Source: UBA6168 sp039819485 (GTDB lineage Bacteria; Bacteroidota; Bacteroidia; Chitinophagales; Saprospiraceae). Taken from it: 64,000 nt of DNA. The DNA lies in assembly GCA_039819485.1 (NCBI GenBank), contig JBCBRY010000012.1, positions 1 to 64,000 of the forward strand, in the 5' to 3' direction. Positions within the stretch are counted from its first letter, which is position 1, and every line of letters starts with the position of its first letter. Made by a program: the position numbers and the translations under genes. Of the stretch, positions 44,446-54,700 are shown one piece after another. Under the pieces are notes generated by a model that was not told where the DNA came from, did not search any database, and saw nothing but the letters and a program-made list of their open reading frames with translations.

Positions 44446-46899
44446 ATGAAAATTAAATTCTATTTGCTCTTTTTTTTATCAAGTTGTTCTTTGGTGCACG
44501 GACAACAATCAGAAGCTTGTATTTGGGAACCCAAAACGACCATCGTCCACGGCAATGACATACGTGCTAAAATCGGCAATATTGGGGTTGATTTCTTTGA
44601 TAATGGCGAATCAAGTTTTGACGCTCAGTTTGGTCAGCCGGATGTTTTTTTCAATAATTTGGAATCATTTCAGGGCTTATGGATTGCAGGTGTGGACCCA
44701 GGTGGAAACCTGAAAGTTGCGGGCAGTGATCTTGGTATTGCCAGCGGCCGGGTTGATTTTTGGCCTGGGCCTATTGTTGACGGTACAACCCATTTGGCTG
44801 CCTGCAATGCCTGGAACCGGTTCTGGACCGTGAGAAGACATGATATTGAAGCACATATTGCAGATTACGAAGACGATGGAGTGATCTCTTACCGCCGTCC
44901 GAGTATTTTTGGTTGGCCAGGAGCTGGAAATATCTATTTTGTTATTCAAAACGGTTTGCTTCTACCTGATTCCCCTCAGGGCTGGGCTCCTTTTTTTGAT
45001 CGAAACAATGATGGAATCTATGATCCTTTGAATGGTGATTATCCATTGCCAGAGAACGTCGATATCATTCCCGAACAAATTATTTGGAGTGTTTTTAATG
45101 ATGAAGGAGGAGGTTCTATTCATGGTACGACCAATGGACTGCCTATAAGGGTTGAGGTTCACCAGACAGTGTGGACGTTTTCTTGTGTAGAAGATTCACC
45201 ACTTAACCAGACGCTTTTTTTCTCCAAAAAATTTATCAACCGTGCCGCGGAGGATGTTAAAAATACATTTGTCGGTTTTTTAAATGATTTTGGTATTGGC
45301 TGCGGTCTGGATGATGGCATCGGCAGTAGCGATGCCCTGGAAACTGTCTTTTTCTACAATTTAAATAACAGCGATGGCGAAACGATTTCATTTTGCAACG
45401 ACCTAAGTAGTGATGAAGATAATCCGCCGGTCATTGCATTTACGTTCTTAAATACAGAGCTGGACTTTTCTTTGCCGCTTAATCATTCTACTGATTGTTC
45501 ATCCATGCCCATCGATGCACAAGGCTATTACGATCGGTTGACTGGGTACACCACACGTGACAGGCTCCTGACTTTTGGAGAAGATGGTTGCAATCCGGAT
45601 AATCCACCAACCAATTTGGTATTTCCTGACGACCCCAACGATCCTAACGGTTGGTCGATGATTACGAACGGTGGCCCCGCTGCGGAAAACTTTGACCTTA
45701 GAAATATTATGAGTACAAAATTGAACAATTTGTCGCCCGAGGAATTTGCAGTCGTTGATTATGCGGTCTCTTTTCATCAAAAACCAGGCAACACCAACCT
45801 GGAAAATGTCTCCCTGATGTATGACCAGGTATTGAAGTTGAGAAATGCTTATGACGCAAATTTTTCAAATGTTTGTCAGCAACCGGTATGCGAAGATGAT
45901 TGTATCTGGCCGGGTGATGCCAATCGGGATGACATTGCCAACCATTGCGATTTGTTGGATGTCGCTTTGCAGTCCAGCAAGGCAGGCCCCAACCGCGATT
46001 ACTCGCTGGTTTGGCAACCTACAGATGGAGACAACTGGTCGGGGAATTCAACAAGCGGTGTCAATTTAAAACATGCGGATTGTGATGGGTCAGGAGAAAT
46101 TGAGGCAGAGGATTTTAATATTACTGTTGCTAATTATGATCTAACTACACCGGCTTACATTCCGCCGGAAGATGTTTATCAGGATGGCCAAGAAATAAGT
46201 GTGACCCACGCCTTTAATGGTACTTTTGAAAATGTCCCCCAAAACGAAGAACTCGTATTGAGGATTCGGTTGGATAATTTACCTGATATATTTGGCGTCG
46301 CGTTTCAAATGGAATTTGACAGCAGGTATTTTACGGATAACGGGGTAGGGGAAGAAAATCGATATCTTTTGAATCCTGGGTTTTACCAATTTTCCGGTGG
46401 CCGTAAAAAAAGTGGGACTTTGATCACGGTCGATTATGCTTTTACCCGGAGCCACCTTGACAGTGTTCTACAAGATGGAAATTACTATTTATTTAGATTA
46501 ACTGTACGGCCATTTTTTAATCAGACTTTCCCTTCTAATTTTACCGAAATAAAATTTAAAAATATAAAAGCCGTCCGTGGTGATGGTACTGAAGTGGAAA
46601 TTGGCAGCAAAACGCAGCTGATTACCTTTGCTGGAATTACTACAAATTTTAAAGACAAAATAAATGAAGATGAAATAAATATTTTTCCAAATCCAACTTC
46701 GCAAATAATAAATATTGTCAGTGAAAAGAATAAGATGTCCGGAATAAAAATGTATGATTCATTAGGGAAATTAATTTTACAGGAAAAAATAAATAATAAT
46801 TATTTTGAGAAAAATATTGCCAATTTAAGTAAGGGTATTTATTGGGTGCGGATACAATTCGGAGAACAGTTTCTATTTAAGAAAATAATTGTCAATTAG
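44446..46899 (+). CDS. T9SS type A cargo with dockerin-like repeats
   Basis: This 817-residue secreted protein has a signal peptide (about 1-20). A large N-terminal region of unknown fold includes FDRNNDGIYDPLNGDYP. Dockerin-like calcium-binding segments follow (about 490-565, GDANRDDIANHCDLLDVAL and CDGSGEIEAEDFNI). A cohesin-like or beta-sandwich segment comes next (about 580-720), and the C-terminus is a type A sorting domain (about 745-817, NIFPNPTSQIINI ending FLFKKIIVN). The type A domain directs export through the T9SS and removal by the PorU sortase. The substrate or role of the rest is unknown. Confidence 0.87.
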   Translation: MKIKFYLLFFLSSCSLVHGQQSEACIWEPKTTIVHGNDIRAKIGNIGVDFFDNGESSFDAQFGQPDVFFNNLESFQGLWIAGVDPGGNLKVAGSDLGIASGRVDFWPGPIVDGTTHLAACNAWNRFWTVRRHDIEAHIADYEDDGVISYRRPSIFGWPGAGNIYFVIQNGLLLPDSPQGWAPFFDRNNDGIYDPLNGDYPLPENVDIIPEQIIWSVFNDEGGGSIHGTTNGLPIRVEVHQTVWTFSCVEDSPLNQTLFFSKKFINRAAEDVKNTFVGFLNDFGIGCGLDDGIGSSDALETVFFYNLNNSDGETISFCNDLSSDEDNPPVIAFTFLNTELDFSLPLNHSTDCSSMPIDAQGYYDRLTGYTTRDRLLTFGEDGCNPDNPPTNLVFPDDPNDPNGWSMITNGGPAAENFDLRNIMSTKLNNLSPEEFAVVDYAVSFHQKPGNTNLENVSLMYDQVLKLRNAYDANFSNVCQQPVCEDDCIWPGDANRDDIANHCDLLDVALQSSKAGPNRDYSLVWQPTDGDNWSGNSTSGVNLKHADCDGSGEIEAEDFNITVANYDLTTPAYIPPEDVYQDGQEISVTHAFNGTFENVPQNEELVLRIRLDNLPDIFGVAFQMEFDSRYFTDNGVGEENRYLLNPGFYQFSGGRKKSGTLITVDYAFTRSHLDSVLQDGNYYLFRLTVRPFFNQTFPSNFTEIKFKNIKAVRGDGTEVEIGSKTQLITFAGITTNFKDKINEDEINIFPNPTSQIINIVSEKNKMSGIKMYDSLGKLILQEKINNNYFEKNIANLSKGIYWVRIQFGEQFLFKKIIVN

Positions 46900-46927
46900 G
46901 TTTTTTAAAAATTATTTTTATAAAATA

Positions 46928-47019
46928 ATACGCTCTGTTTAAACGCTGTTGATTGCTCTGCGAAATCTTTATAACAAATTGAAAATTATATGGTTACACA
47001 GCGTCTAAACAGAGCGTAT
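46928..47019. terminator. Hairpin between convergent genes
   Basis: Arms of 21 nt (46928-46948 and 46999-47019, one mismatch) begin ATACGCTCTGTTTAAACG. They lie between the type A cargo gene and the transporter gene, which converge. The loop is 50 nt, larger than a usual terminator, so it may also be an intergenic repeat. Confidence 0.65.
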
Positions 47020-47030
47020 TTGATTATTGA

Positions 47031-48560
47031 TTAACCTTTTTCGTCATCTACAAACATGGTCAGGCCGGCAGCGATGATGAATGAAATGCCACCGATGATC
47101 ATTGCATTAATTGCTTCGGTATCAAAAAACCGGGCAATAATAAAACCTAAGATTGCTGAAGCCAAAATTTGTGGGATAACAATAAAGAAATTAAAAACGC
47201 CCATGTAATATCCCATTTTATTGGCAGGAAGGGAACCTGTTAAAATAGCATAAGGCATGGATAAAATACTCGCCCAGGCAAAGCCGATCCCGATCATGGA
47301 AACGAGCAATAAATTTGGATCTGTAATAAAAAAGATAGAAACTAAACCGAATGCTCCCAAAATAAGGCAAATGGCATGCGTGATTTTCCGATTTGTTTTT
47401 TTCGCCATGACAGGTAATAAAAATGCCACTAAAGCGGCAATACCGTTGTAGACTGCAAAACAAATTCCTACCCAGTCAGCACCTTCATTATAGGCAGCAG
47501 AAGTGGTATCGGACGATCCGTAAATATGGCTGGTGACAGCTGAGGTTGTATAAATCCACATGGAAAACAATGCGAACCACGAAAAGAATTGCACGTATGC
47601 CAGTTGCTTCATCGTTTTGGGCATATTGAGAAGATCCGACATGATAGTGGTAAAACCGCTCTCGTTATTGCCTTTTCTGAGGAAAGCCGCCAATAAAAAT
47701 AAAAGTCCCGTTATCAGTAATCCAATGGAAAGAATGTACAAGTCTTTTTTCAGGTCAGCAGAGTAAAACCAAATATTCAGCAGAATACCGACTACGGCCA
47801 ACCTCAAACCATATTTATTCATTTGGCTGGAGGTACGAGTTTTTTCTTCAACACTTAATTCCTCTGTGAGATCATGTTCTTCCAAGCCTCCGTACTCTGC
47901 CAGTTCCTCAGGAGAATATTCAAAAGATCGCAGGACTGTCCACAAGACGGCGAGAAAAAAGATGGCACCTCCAATGTAAAACGACCATTTCACGGAGTCG
48001 GAAATAGTGCCCTCCGGTGCGACATTACTCACTCCAAGCCAGTTGGTCAGCATAAACGGAAGCGCAGAAGCAACCACCGCACCCACACCGATGAAAAAAC
48101 TTTGCATCGCAAATCCTGCGGTCCTTTGTTCGTCGGGTAGGTTATCACCGACAAATGCACGGAATGGCTCCATCGAAATATTGATGGAAGCATCCATGAT
48201 CCATAACATACCGGCAGCTACCCACAAGGCAGGAGAGTTTGGCATGATGAACAGCGCAATCGAGGCGAAGATAGCTCCGATGAGGAAGTAAGGTCTTCTT
48301 CGGCCGAGCTTGTTCCAGGTGCGGTCGCTCATGTAACCAATGATCGGTTGGATAATCAGGCCGGTAACCGGAGCGGCTACCCATAGAATCGGGATATCTT
48401 CAATATTGGCGCCGAGCGTCTCAAAAATGCGGCTCACATTGGCATTTTGCAGTGCGAATCCGAACTGGATGCCGAGGAAGCCAAAACTCATGTTCCAGAT
48501 TTGCCAAAAGGAAAGACGGGGTTTTTGTTTTGGGAAGGTTTGAGTCGTTTCGTTTGTCAT
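47031..48560 (-). CDS. MFS transporter of the SLC45/GPH sugar type
   Basis: This 509-residue protein has 12 predicted membrane helices. The loop between helices 2 and 3 reads SDRTWNKLGRRRPYFLIG; the GRRRP run is typical of SLC45-like sugar/H+ symporters and related Bacteroidota maltose/sucrose permeases. A central hydrophilic loop (about 210-260) and acidic residues in helix 4 (MDASINISMEPFRAFVGD) agree. The substrate is probably a disaccharide but is not shown by the sequence. No glycosidase gene is adjacent. Confidence 0.83.
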   Translation of the reverse strand: MTNETTQTFPKQKPRLSFWQIWNMSFGFLGIQFGFALQNANVSRIFETLGANIEDIPILWVAAPVTGLIIQPIIGYMSDRTWNKLGRRRPYFLIGAIFASIALFIMPNSPALWVAAGMLWIMDASINISMEPFRAFVGDNLPDEQRTAGFAMQSFFIGVGAVVASALPFMLTNWLGVSNVAPEGTISDSVKWSFYIGGAIFFLAVLWTVLRSFEYSPEELAEYGGLEEHDLTEELSVEEKTRTSSQMNKYGLRLAVVGILLNIWFYSADLKKDLYILSIGLLITGLLFLLAAFLRKGNNESGFTTIMSDLLNMPKTMKQLAYVQFFSWFALFSMWIYTTSAVTSHIYGSSDTTSAAYNEGADWVGICFAVYNGIAALVAFLLPVMAKKTNRKITHAICLILGAFGLVSIFFITDPNLLLVSMIGIGFAWASILSMPYAILTGSLPANKMGYYMGVFNFFIVIPQILASAILGFIIARFFDTEAINAMIIGGISFIIAAGLTMFVDDEKG

Positions 48561-48663
48561 ATATTACCTTTTAATGTTTGCCTGCCAAGGTAATAGAATT
48601 ATTATTTTTTAAGGAAAAAACGTTTGTCCGATAAAATTAATTTTAAAGGATGAAAAAAATACA

Positions 48664-48704
48664 AAAGCCGCTAATGCACTGTTTATCATGCGATTAGCGG
48701 CTTT
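48664..48704 (-). terminator. Terminator after the lipocalin-like gene
   Basis: AAAGCCGCTAAT (48664-48675) and its exact complement (48693-48704) form a stem. On the - strand it is followed by TTTTGTATTTTTTT. It ends transcription of the 48729-49391 gene before the transporter gene. Confidence 0.85.
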
Positions 48705-48728
48705 CAAGGGAACGGTAAACTTGATTGA

Positions 48729-49391
48729 TTATTCCCGAACACCCAGTTCTGCCCTGGTTTTGGGCACATTGGCAAAGCGTTCCAGCTTCAATGAAATGTC
48801 CGTTGTGACGTATTTCTGGGTGCCGACCCAAACCATCACATCTTCGCTACTGGCCATTTGTACTTTCCACTGTCGGTCGTCACCTTTCATTTTTGAATCT
48901 AAGTCCAGCAGTCCAGAAGTACCATCAAAATACCAGGTGCCGGTGCTGATCGGTTCATCCCAGAAGCCGTATTCATAAGTCCCGTCGGGATTGAATTTGA
49001 ACCAGGTACCCTGGTTTTCCCTGGTTTCATTTACTTTTTTAATGCGGATCAATGACCAAACAGCCCACAGCTCAGTCGTCAATACCCGATGTACCCTTTG
49101 TTCCTGAGCAGTTACCGGATTGGGCGGAACGAGGACAGGAGCGATCGGGTCGACTATTCTTTTAGGATTTTCTCCTATTGAAGCACTCAGTGCATTGATT
49201 GGCTTCTCCGCCATCACGGGCCTACCCGTCAAGGTGTCGATGACCATACTTGTGGTCGTAATCCCTTCTGTTTGAGGTAGTTGTGCTGGTGGGGGCGTAG
49301 TCGTAGTTGTATCAATGGTGCTTTCTTGCGGCTTCTTTTGGCAGGTAGCAAAAATGAGGCTGAAAAAGCAAGCAGTAATCAGAAGTTTCAT
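48729..49391 (-). CDS. Putative lipoprotein with lipocalin-like domain
   Basis: This 220-residue protein has an N-terminal signal that ends FATC (Cys17). Thr before the Cys is unusual for a lipobox. A Thr/Pro-rich linker (about 25-55) and a C-terminal beta domain (about 105-205) follow, with WFKFNPDGTYEYGFW and GTWYFDGTSGLLDLDSK, which resembles lipocalin-like domains common in Bacteroidota. The function is unknown. Confidence 0.65.
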   Translation of the reverse strand: MKLLITACFFSLIFATCQKKPQESTIDTTTTTPPPAQLPQTEGITTTSMVIDTLTGRPVMAEKPINALSASIGENPKRIVDPIAPVLVPPNPVTAQEQRVHRVLTTELWAVWSLIRIKKVNETRENQGTWFKFNPDGTYEYGFWDEPISTGTWYFDGTSGLLDLDSKMKGDDRQWKVQMASSEDVMVWVGTQKYVTTDISLKLERFANVPKTRAELGVRE

Positions 49392-49623
49392 AATCAGAAT
49401 TGGGTTTATAATTTGTAGAATGAAATAGCAAAATGTTCAAATCAAAGAGTGATCTTGCATAAAAGATCGTCTGCTATTCCTAAATTTTCTGCAAAGATAT
49501 TGCATTCTTCATAAGCATCCGTTAAGGATATTCAAATTACAATAAAAAATAATACCAAACTGGTTCTTGGTTTCTGGTCGCCCGTCGAGGGGAGTAGCAT
49601 TTTCTTACGTGTCATTTGACCGG

Positions 49624-50226
49624 TTAGCCGTGAGACCAGTCCTCACTGTCCGAGCTATTGGGGGAAAGGCCGAGTTCCTCACCATCGGTTGTGATCCCTA
49701 AGCCGAGTACCGTTCGGTTGGCATAATTAAAGTAGGCAACGACCTGGTTGATTTCCAGGATTTCCCCGTCCTCCAAGCCAGCGTTTCTCAGCATGAGCAT
49801 ATTGTTTTCATTGATGGAATGGGGCATTAAGGTCAGTTCTTTTGCATAGCGCAATCCTGCATATTCTTTTCCTGTAAATAACTTTGCATAGTAACCACTT
49901 TTAATGGTGTTCAAAATTTCATCGGCACGTTCATCATCCTGCAATAACCTTTTTAATCCATGAAAATGATGCAGCACGCAATAATCACATTTGTTTAATT
50001 GACTGACGAGTATGCCAATGGTCTCCAAAAACCATTTAGGAAAAGTATTGCCTGTATGATGCAAAACATTTTTGTAAAGCGTCATGTGCCCCGTCAAGGT
50101 ATGGGGCCGCAAGCTATGGGCGGCCAGGATGTTGTCAATCTGACCAGTCGGGCCCTTCACGCGGTCATATATTTTTTTTAATTTCTGGTCGGCTGATTCG
50201 TAGGGTATGGTATTGATCCAAGTCAT
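49624..50226 (-). CDS. AhpD-like alkylhydroperoxidase / carboxymuconolactone decarboxylase fold
   Basis: The protein is about 200 residues from ATG 50226, chosen because MTWINTIPYESADQKLKKIY is the family start; the longer frame adds an unlikely 25 residues. The redox motif CDYCVLHH (about residues 86-93) holds the active Cys pair and His. Such proteins reduce peroxides using a thiol partner. The specific substrate is not known. Confidence 0.88.
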   Translation of the reverse strand: MTWINTIPYESADQKLKKIYDRVKGPTGQIDNILAAHSLRPHTLTGHMTLYKNVLHHTGNTFPKWFLETIGILVSQLNKCDYCVLHHFHGLKRLLQDDERADEILNTIKSGYYAKLFTGKEYAGLRYAKELTLMPHSINENNMLMLRNAGLEDGEILEINQVVAYFNYANRTVLGLGITTDGEELGLSPNSSDSEDWSHG

Positions 50227-50408
50227 ATTTTTTGATTGCCTTGTATTGAAATAATAAATGTAAAAAAAAAGCGAGCGTGAAGGTAAACTAAAGTTGGGCA
50301 CGAAGTCAAACTTGGATATTCTTGAAATTGACTTTTAACGGTATCCAGTTAATGAATATAAAGCCTTTTGTATGTGCATTTATTTTGAATATTTTTTACT
50401 AAAAAAAA

Positions 50409-50430
50409 GCCCCGGCTATTATGCCGGAGC
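50409..50430 (-). terminator. Terminator after the YceI-like gene
   Basis: GCCCCGGC (50409-50416) pairs with GCCGGAGC (50423-50430) with one mismatch. On the - strand a run of T follows the hairpin. It ends the transcript of the gene at 50463-51077. Confidence 0.82.
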
Positions 50431-50462
50431 CACATTATGAAAAACTTAGGTTGTATTTTTAA

Positions 50463-51077
50463 TTATTTTTTTGCTAAATAATTTGGTGTGTCATTTTGAT
50501 AACAAAATCCGCTATTGGCGAAGGTTACTTCAAAAAATACTTCAACAGAACTGCCGGCTTTAACAGTGCCGAGCATATGAGTTGGTGGTACAATATTAAA
50601 TGCAGATAATTCAATTGTTTTTGAGCCGCTTATTTTAAAGTAATTTGAATTTTTCTTTCCAAGTGCATTGATGATAACGGTTCTTGTTGTGCCAGCAATG
50701 GTTAGCTCTCCCAATGCTTTTAATTTCATTTCTTTTTTATTTTTTGAAAAATTTTTGGAACGTTTCAAGCTAAATGAGATTTTAGGATATTCGTCGGTAT
50801 TTAAAGTTTTATAAATTGTTTTATCCATCCATTTTCCCTGATCGCTTTTCAACGACGAGGCATCTATTTTTAAACTAAGTTTAGAGATACTTTCGAGATC
50901 TTGAGAATTCATGTTCAAGCTCGCAGTACCGAAGATATTCCCAGTGGTGGCCTGCCAGTCATGAAAAGTTGAGGTGCCAGTGATTCTGATGGAACTGGAA
51001 ATTACTTGAAAGTCTCTTTGTGAATAAATGCAAGAGGCTCCAAATAGAAAAATAAATATGATTGAGATGCTCTTCAT
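50463..51077 (-). CDS. YceI-like secreted protein
   Basis: This 204-residue protein has a signal peptide (about 1-19, ending CIYSQ) and a YceI-type beta-barrel pattern. It includes TSTFHDWQATTGNIFGTASLN, KTLNTDEYPKISFSLK and LGELTIAGTTRTVII. YceI proteins bind isoprenoid-like lipids in a lipocalin-style cavity. The physiological ligand here is unknown. It has its own terminator. Confidence 0.82.
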   Translation of the reverse strand: MKSISIIFIFLFGASCIYSQRDFQVISSSIRITGTSTFHDWQATTGNIFGTASLNMNSQDLESISKLSLKIDASSLKSDQGKWMDKTIYKTLNTDEYPKISFSLKRSKNFSKNKKEMKLKALGELTIAGTTRTVIINALGKKNSNYFKISGSKTIELSAFNIVPPTHMLGTVKAGSSVEVFFEVTFANSGFCYQNDTPNYLAKK

Positions 51078-51259
51078 CTTGATTATTTATTTAAATATTA
51101 AAAATCGAAAGCCATAAAAAATAAAAGTAGCAGGACGGGGTTTGAATCATTTTTTTATGTGCTTTTGCGATGAGCAATGTTTAAATTTCATTTAATATAC
51201 CTGGCTCAAATCTAAGGGAAGGAGATGGCCACCAAGCTAAATTTTGTCAGTGCCAAAAG

Positions 51260-51299
51260 TGATAAATGTCATAGAGTTGATGGGGCATAACGTGTCTTT
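51260..51299 (+). promoter_or_regulatory. Crp/Fnr-like conserved 5' element, copy A
   Basis: TGATAAATGTCA (51260-51271) is followed by GTTGA at +16 and GTCTTT at +34. The same items in the same spacing occur at 56807-56846 upstream of a TonB receptor. TGA-N6-TCA type palindromes fit Crp/Fnr-family binding. The site lies 488 bp before the adhesin start, which is far for direct control. Confidence 0.4.
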
Positions 51300-51501
51300 G
51301 CAGAAGTCATCAATTTCGACGTAAATTTTGGCGAGCATGTGGGCGAGTCTGTTTGGTCTATGTTGACAATTTGGTAAAACGATTTTGCAAAATTGCCCTC
51401 GCATGCGCTCCATCATTCTGTACCACCTTGATTTTCAATAAACTAATCTCCCAATTCGCGTTAATCAAAACGTATTGCATTTAGTAGCTACCCTATTATT
51501 G

Positions 51502-51635
51502 TAAGTGATTGGACAAAAATTAGGAGCGCTAAAAATGACGCTTTTATTTAGCAAATGTTTGCTTTCCAAGCCTCAAAACTCTTTTTCAGGCAAAGGAAAA
51601 GCGTCATTTTTTTTGAACAATTTCAACAACCACTT
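51502..51635. repeat. Dispersed ~130-bp hairpin element, copy 4 (compensated stem)
   Basis: Arms at 51531-51545 and 51597-51611 read AAAAATGACGCTTTT and its exact complement. The other copies have A where this one has G in the left arm, and the right arm changes to match. The outer ends TAAGTGATTGG (51502) and CCACTTA (to 51635) agree with the other copies. Confidence 0.87.
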
Positions 51636-51759
51636 AAAGGGAAAATAATTAATTTGAAGAAAATTAACTTATTATCAAGTTTATGGACAACCAAAATCAA
51701 ATTACCTGCACATAGTAATACAAAAGAGTTTCTTCCAAATTATTCTACAAGCATTTGTT

Positions 51760-54700
51760 ATGAACAAAATTTACCTCCTCCTCTTGTTAACATGCTGTCT
51801 GTTGCAACCGCTCGTCGCCCAAAATATAATCTCTAACCCTGGTTTTGAAATCAGCAATCCTCTACCCACCAATCCTGAAGAACTCGACAACGCCGCCAAC
51901 TGGACTTGCCTCATCAAAACCTGTGATTTGTTGAATGAAGTAACTTTTCCCAATCATCCCTGGGCCACGCAATCCACCCCCGGCGCACATACTGGCAGCA
52001 GCTACGCAGGTTTTTATGGTAATGGTTCGGTGACTTTTGAAGCCATTGTGCAGGAATTGAGCAGTCCCGTTCTGACAGGAACTAACTATGAAGTGAGTGT
52101 TTTTGCCAAAAGTTCCTGGTCCGGCTTTTTACAAACCTGCCAGCTGAACATCGAAATATATGGACTTAATGAAATGATTCCTTACCAGGAAGACGCCCAT
52201 TTGTCAAATTCGGCTGCTGCTACGCTGTTATGGTCTTCAGCAACTTTTTCGGACATAGAATGGACCAATCTGAGGGGGAGCTTTACCGCACCTGACGACT
52301 TTAGTTACATCGCCATCACAGGCCCGGTTTGTCTTCCCACTACTTCGGGCTATTTCTTTTTGGATGATCTGGAAATCACTTCCGCAACCAATCCGCCACC
52401 ACCTTCCAGCAGTTGCGGGGCTGCCAGCTATGCAGGCCGCAGTGGTATTCCAACCGGCAATATATTCAATCCGCAAATTGTCGACAATGGCGGCTCACCA
52501 ATCGTCTCGTTTTATCAGGCAAATATCACCCTGGATGTGAATACGTTGATACAGTTGGATGAAAAAGGTAATGTGGAATGGGCGAAAACCTATCAATACC
52601 CGTCAAATGTTCGCAGTGCTGACGTAGCGATTACTTCCGATGGTGGCATCGTGAACATCAGTTCCATATCCAATAATATGGACGTACAAAAAGTCAATGA
52701 AACTGGGGAATTGCTCTGGGCCAAGCGTTATGATAATACAACAAGCGACGGTTCGGTCAGTAGTTTGGTGGTGGACGACAATGATGGCCTGTTAATAACC
52801 GGAACGATCGGTTCCGTTTTTTCGACCGGGAGAACGGATGGTTTCTTACTTAAAACGGAGGCAAATGGTGAAGTGGCATGGAGCAGAAAGTACGACTCTA
52901 ATTTGCCTGACCCAACGGATATCTATTTCGCCGATGCTGTCCTCCAGGACGATGGAGGGCTTGTCCTCACCGGTCGGGCAAATGACCTACCATTGATTGC
53001 TCGAACCTCTAACCTGGGCGATATTATTTGGGCACGTGTTTTTGCGGAGGACATGCCTTTAATCGCCCGGTCGCTTGCCCTCAACCACAACAACGATGGA
53101 TTTTATTTGATTTATAATGGTGGGCCACTCATTGCTGGGACCATCAAAATTGTAGAATTTACCCTGGACGGAGATTTTATCAGAGGACGGGAATTTACGT
53201 CCCCGGGTTTAGGAGCAGGCCCCAGTCATCTGGTGGTACAACCGAATGGCAATATTTTGCTGCACGGTGATTTCGACACGGGTTTTGGTACCGCAAAAAC
53301 GCCTTTTATGATACTGCTGAACGAAGGTTGGAACATTTTGGAGGCACGCGCCTTCAACAACTATGCGGATGAGGAAACGGACAACCGTTATGGAAAATCT
53401 TTCATTGAAATAGATGGCGAATTGATTGCCGTACACGCACTTTTTGATGGCAGTTTTGATTTTTCTATCCTGAAATTGCAAAATGATCTGGAGGGAGATT
53501 GTCCCAGCGAAAGCTTAGATTTTTCTTTTACAGATTTCACCTTGTCGCCAGAAAATTTTTCCTTCAATGTATCGAACGAAATTCTTACGGTACAAGACAT
53601 CACCCCGACCATCACCGATGAAACTATTACGCAATCCTTTGTTTGCAATGAAGTCGCTACCGACGATTTTACGGATGTGAGTGTGGCTATCGTAGAAACC
53701 AATTGTACCAATGGCAACGTCTCGGTAGAGATCGAAATCTGTAATGAAGGGACCACTGAAATCCCTTTAGGACTGCCCATTGCATTCTACGAAGTTGATC
53801 CAACTACGACCGTTGCTTCTGTCGTTGCGGAAACAACGTTACCGTTTGCGCTGCTGCCAGACGCCTGTTTCTCGCAGATTTTTTCATGGAGTGGCGGTGA
53901 AAATTTCTTTGTTGTTGCCAATGCAGATGCTTCCCAGACAACACCTTTCAACTTGGCAAATGGTTTCACCGGCAGTATACTTGTAGAATGTGATTACGAG
54001 AACAACTTTGCACAAACCGTCATTAACACCTCCAATGCTGCCATTTTGAATCTCGGAGATGACCTGTTTTTCTGTGAAACACAGTCCGTCACCCTGGATG
54101 CTTCCAACGATTTTACCACTTACCTCTGGAATACAGGCGAAACTACCGCACAGGTTACGGTGGCAACAGCAGGCACGTATACGGTAGAGGTGACAGATAA
54201 TTGTGGATTGGTGCAAACAGATGAAATTACGGTCAACTTTAGCGGTGCCAACCCGGTGGATTTGGGCGAAGACTTTACGGTGTGTGCAGGTGAATCAGTG
54301 TTGTTGGATGCGGGCAATTATGCCTCTTACCAATGGTCTGAAAATCTGGATGGTTCCTGCGAAACCTGCCAACTGTTTGTCTATCTGGCAGTGATTGACC
54401 AAACGGTGACGGTGGAAGTGACGGATTTCAATGGTTGCGTAAGCACGGATACCATTAATATTGAGGCCCAAGGAACCCTTATCGGATCCCAGACGGTAAC
54501 GATTTGCGAAGGCGATTCGATTGAAATCAACGGAACGTTCTATGCTGAAGCGGACAACATCAGTTTCTTCACGGACACCAATAATGGCTGTGACAGTTTA
54601 GCAATCGTTAGCTTATTGGTGGAGGAAAGTATTTTGACCAGTGAAACTCTAACATTTTGCACTGGGCAAACGGCGACGGTTTTTGGTGAAATCTACAGTC

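Larger units (their letters stand above)
51078..51759. other. Gene-free stretch upstream of a large adhesin
   Basis: About 680 bp with no convincing gene. It holds a Crp/Fnr-like site (51260-51271) and copy 4 of the dispersed hairpin element (51502-51635). A 93-codon frame at 51555-51836 overlaps the element and the adhesin signal and is rejected as coding. Confidence 0.55.

Noticed and set aside
51555..51836. 93-codon + strand frame
   Set aside because: It begins in the dispersed hairpin element and overlaps the adhesin signal sequence in another frame.
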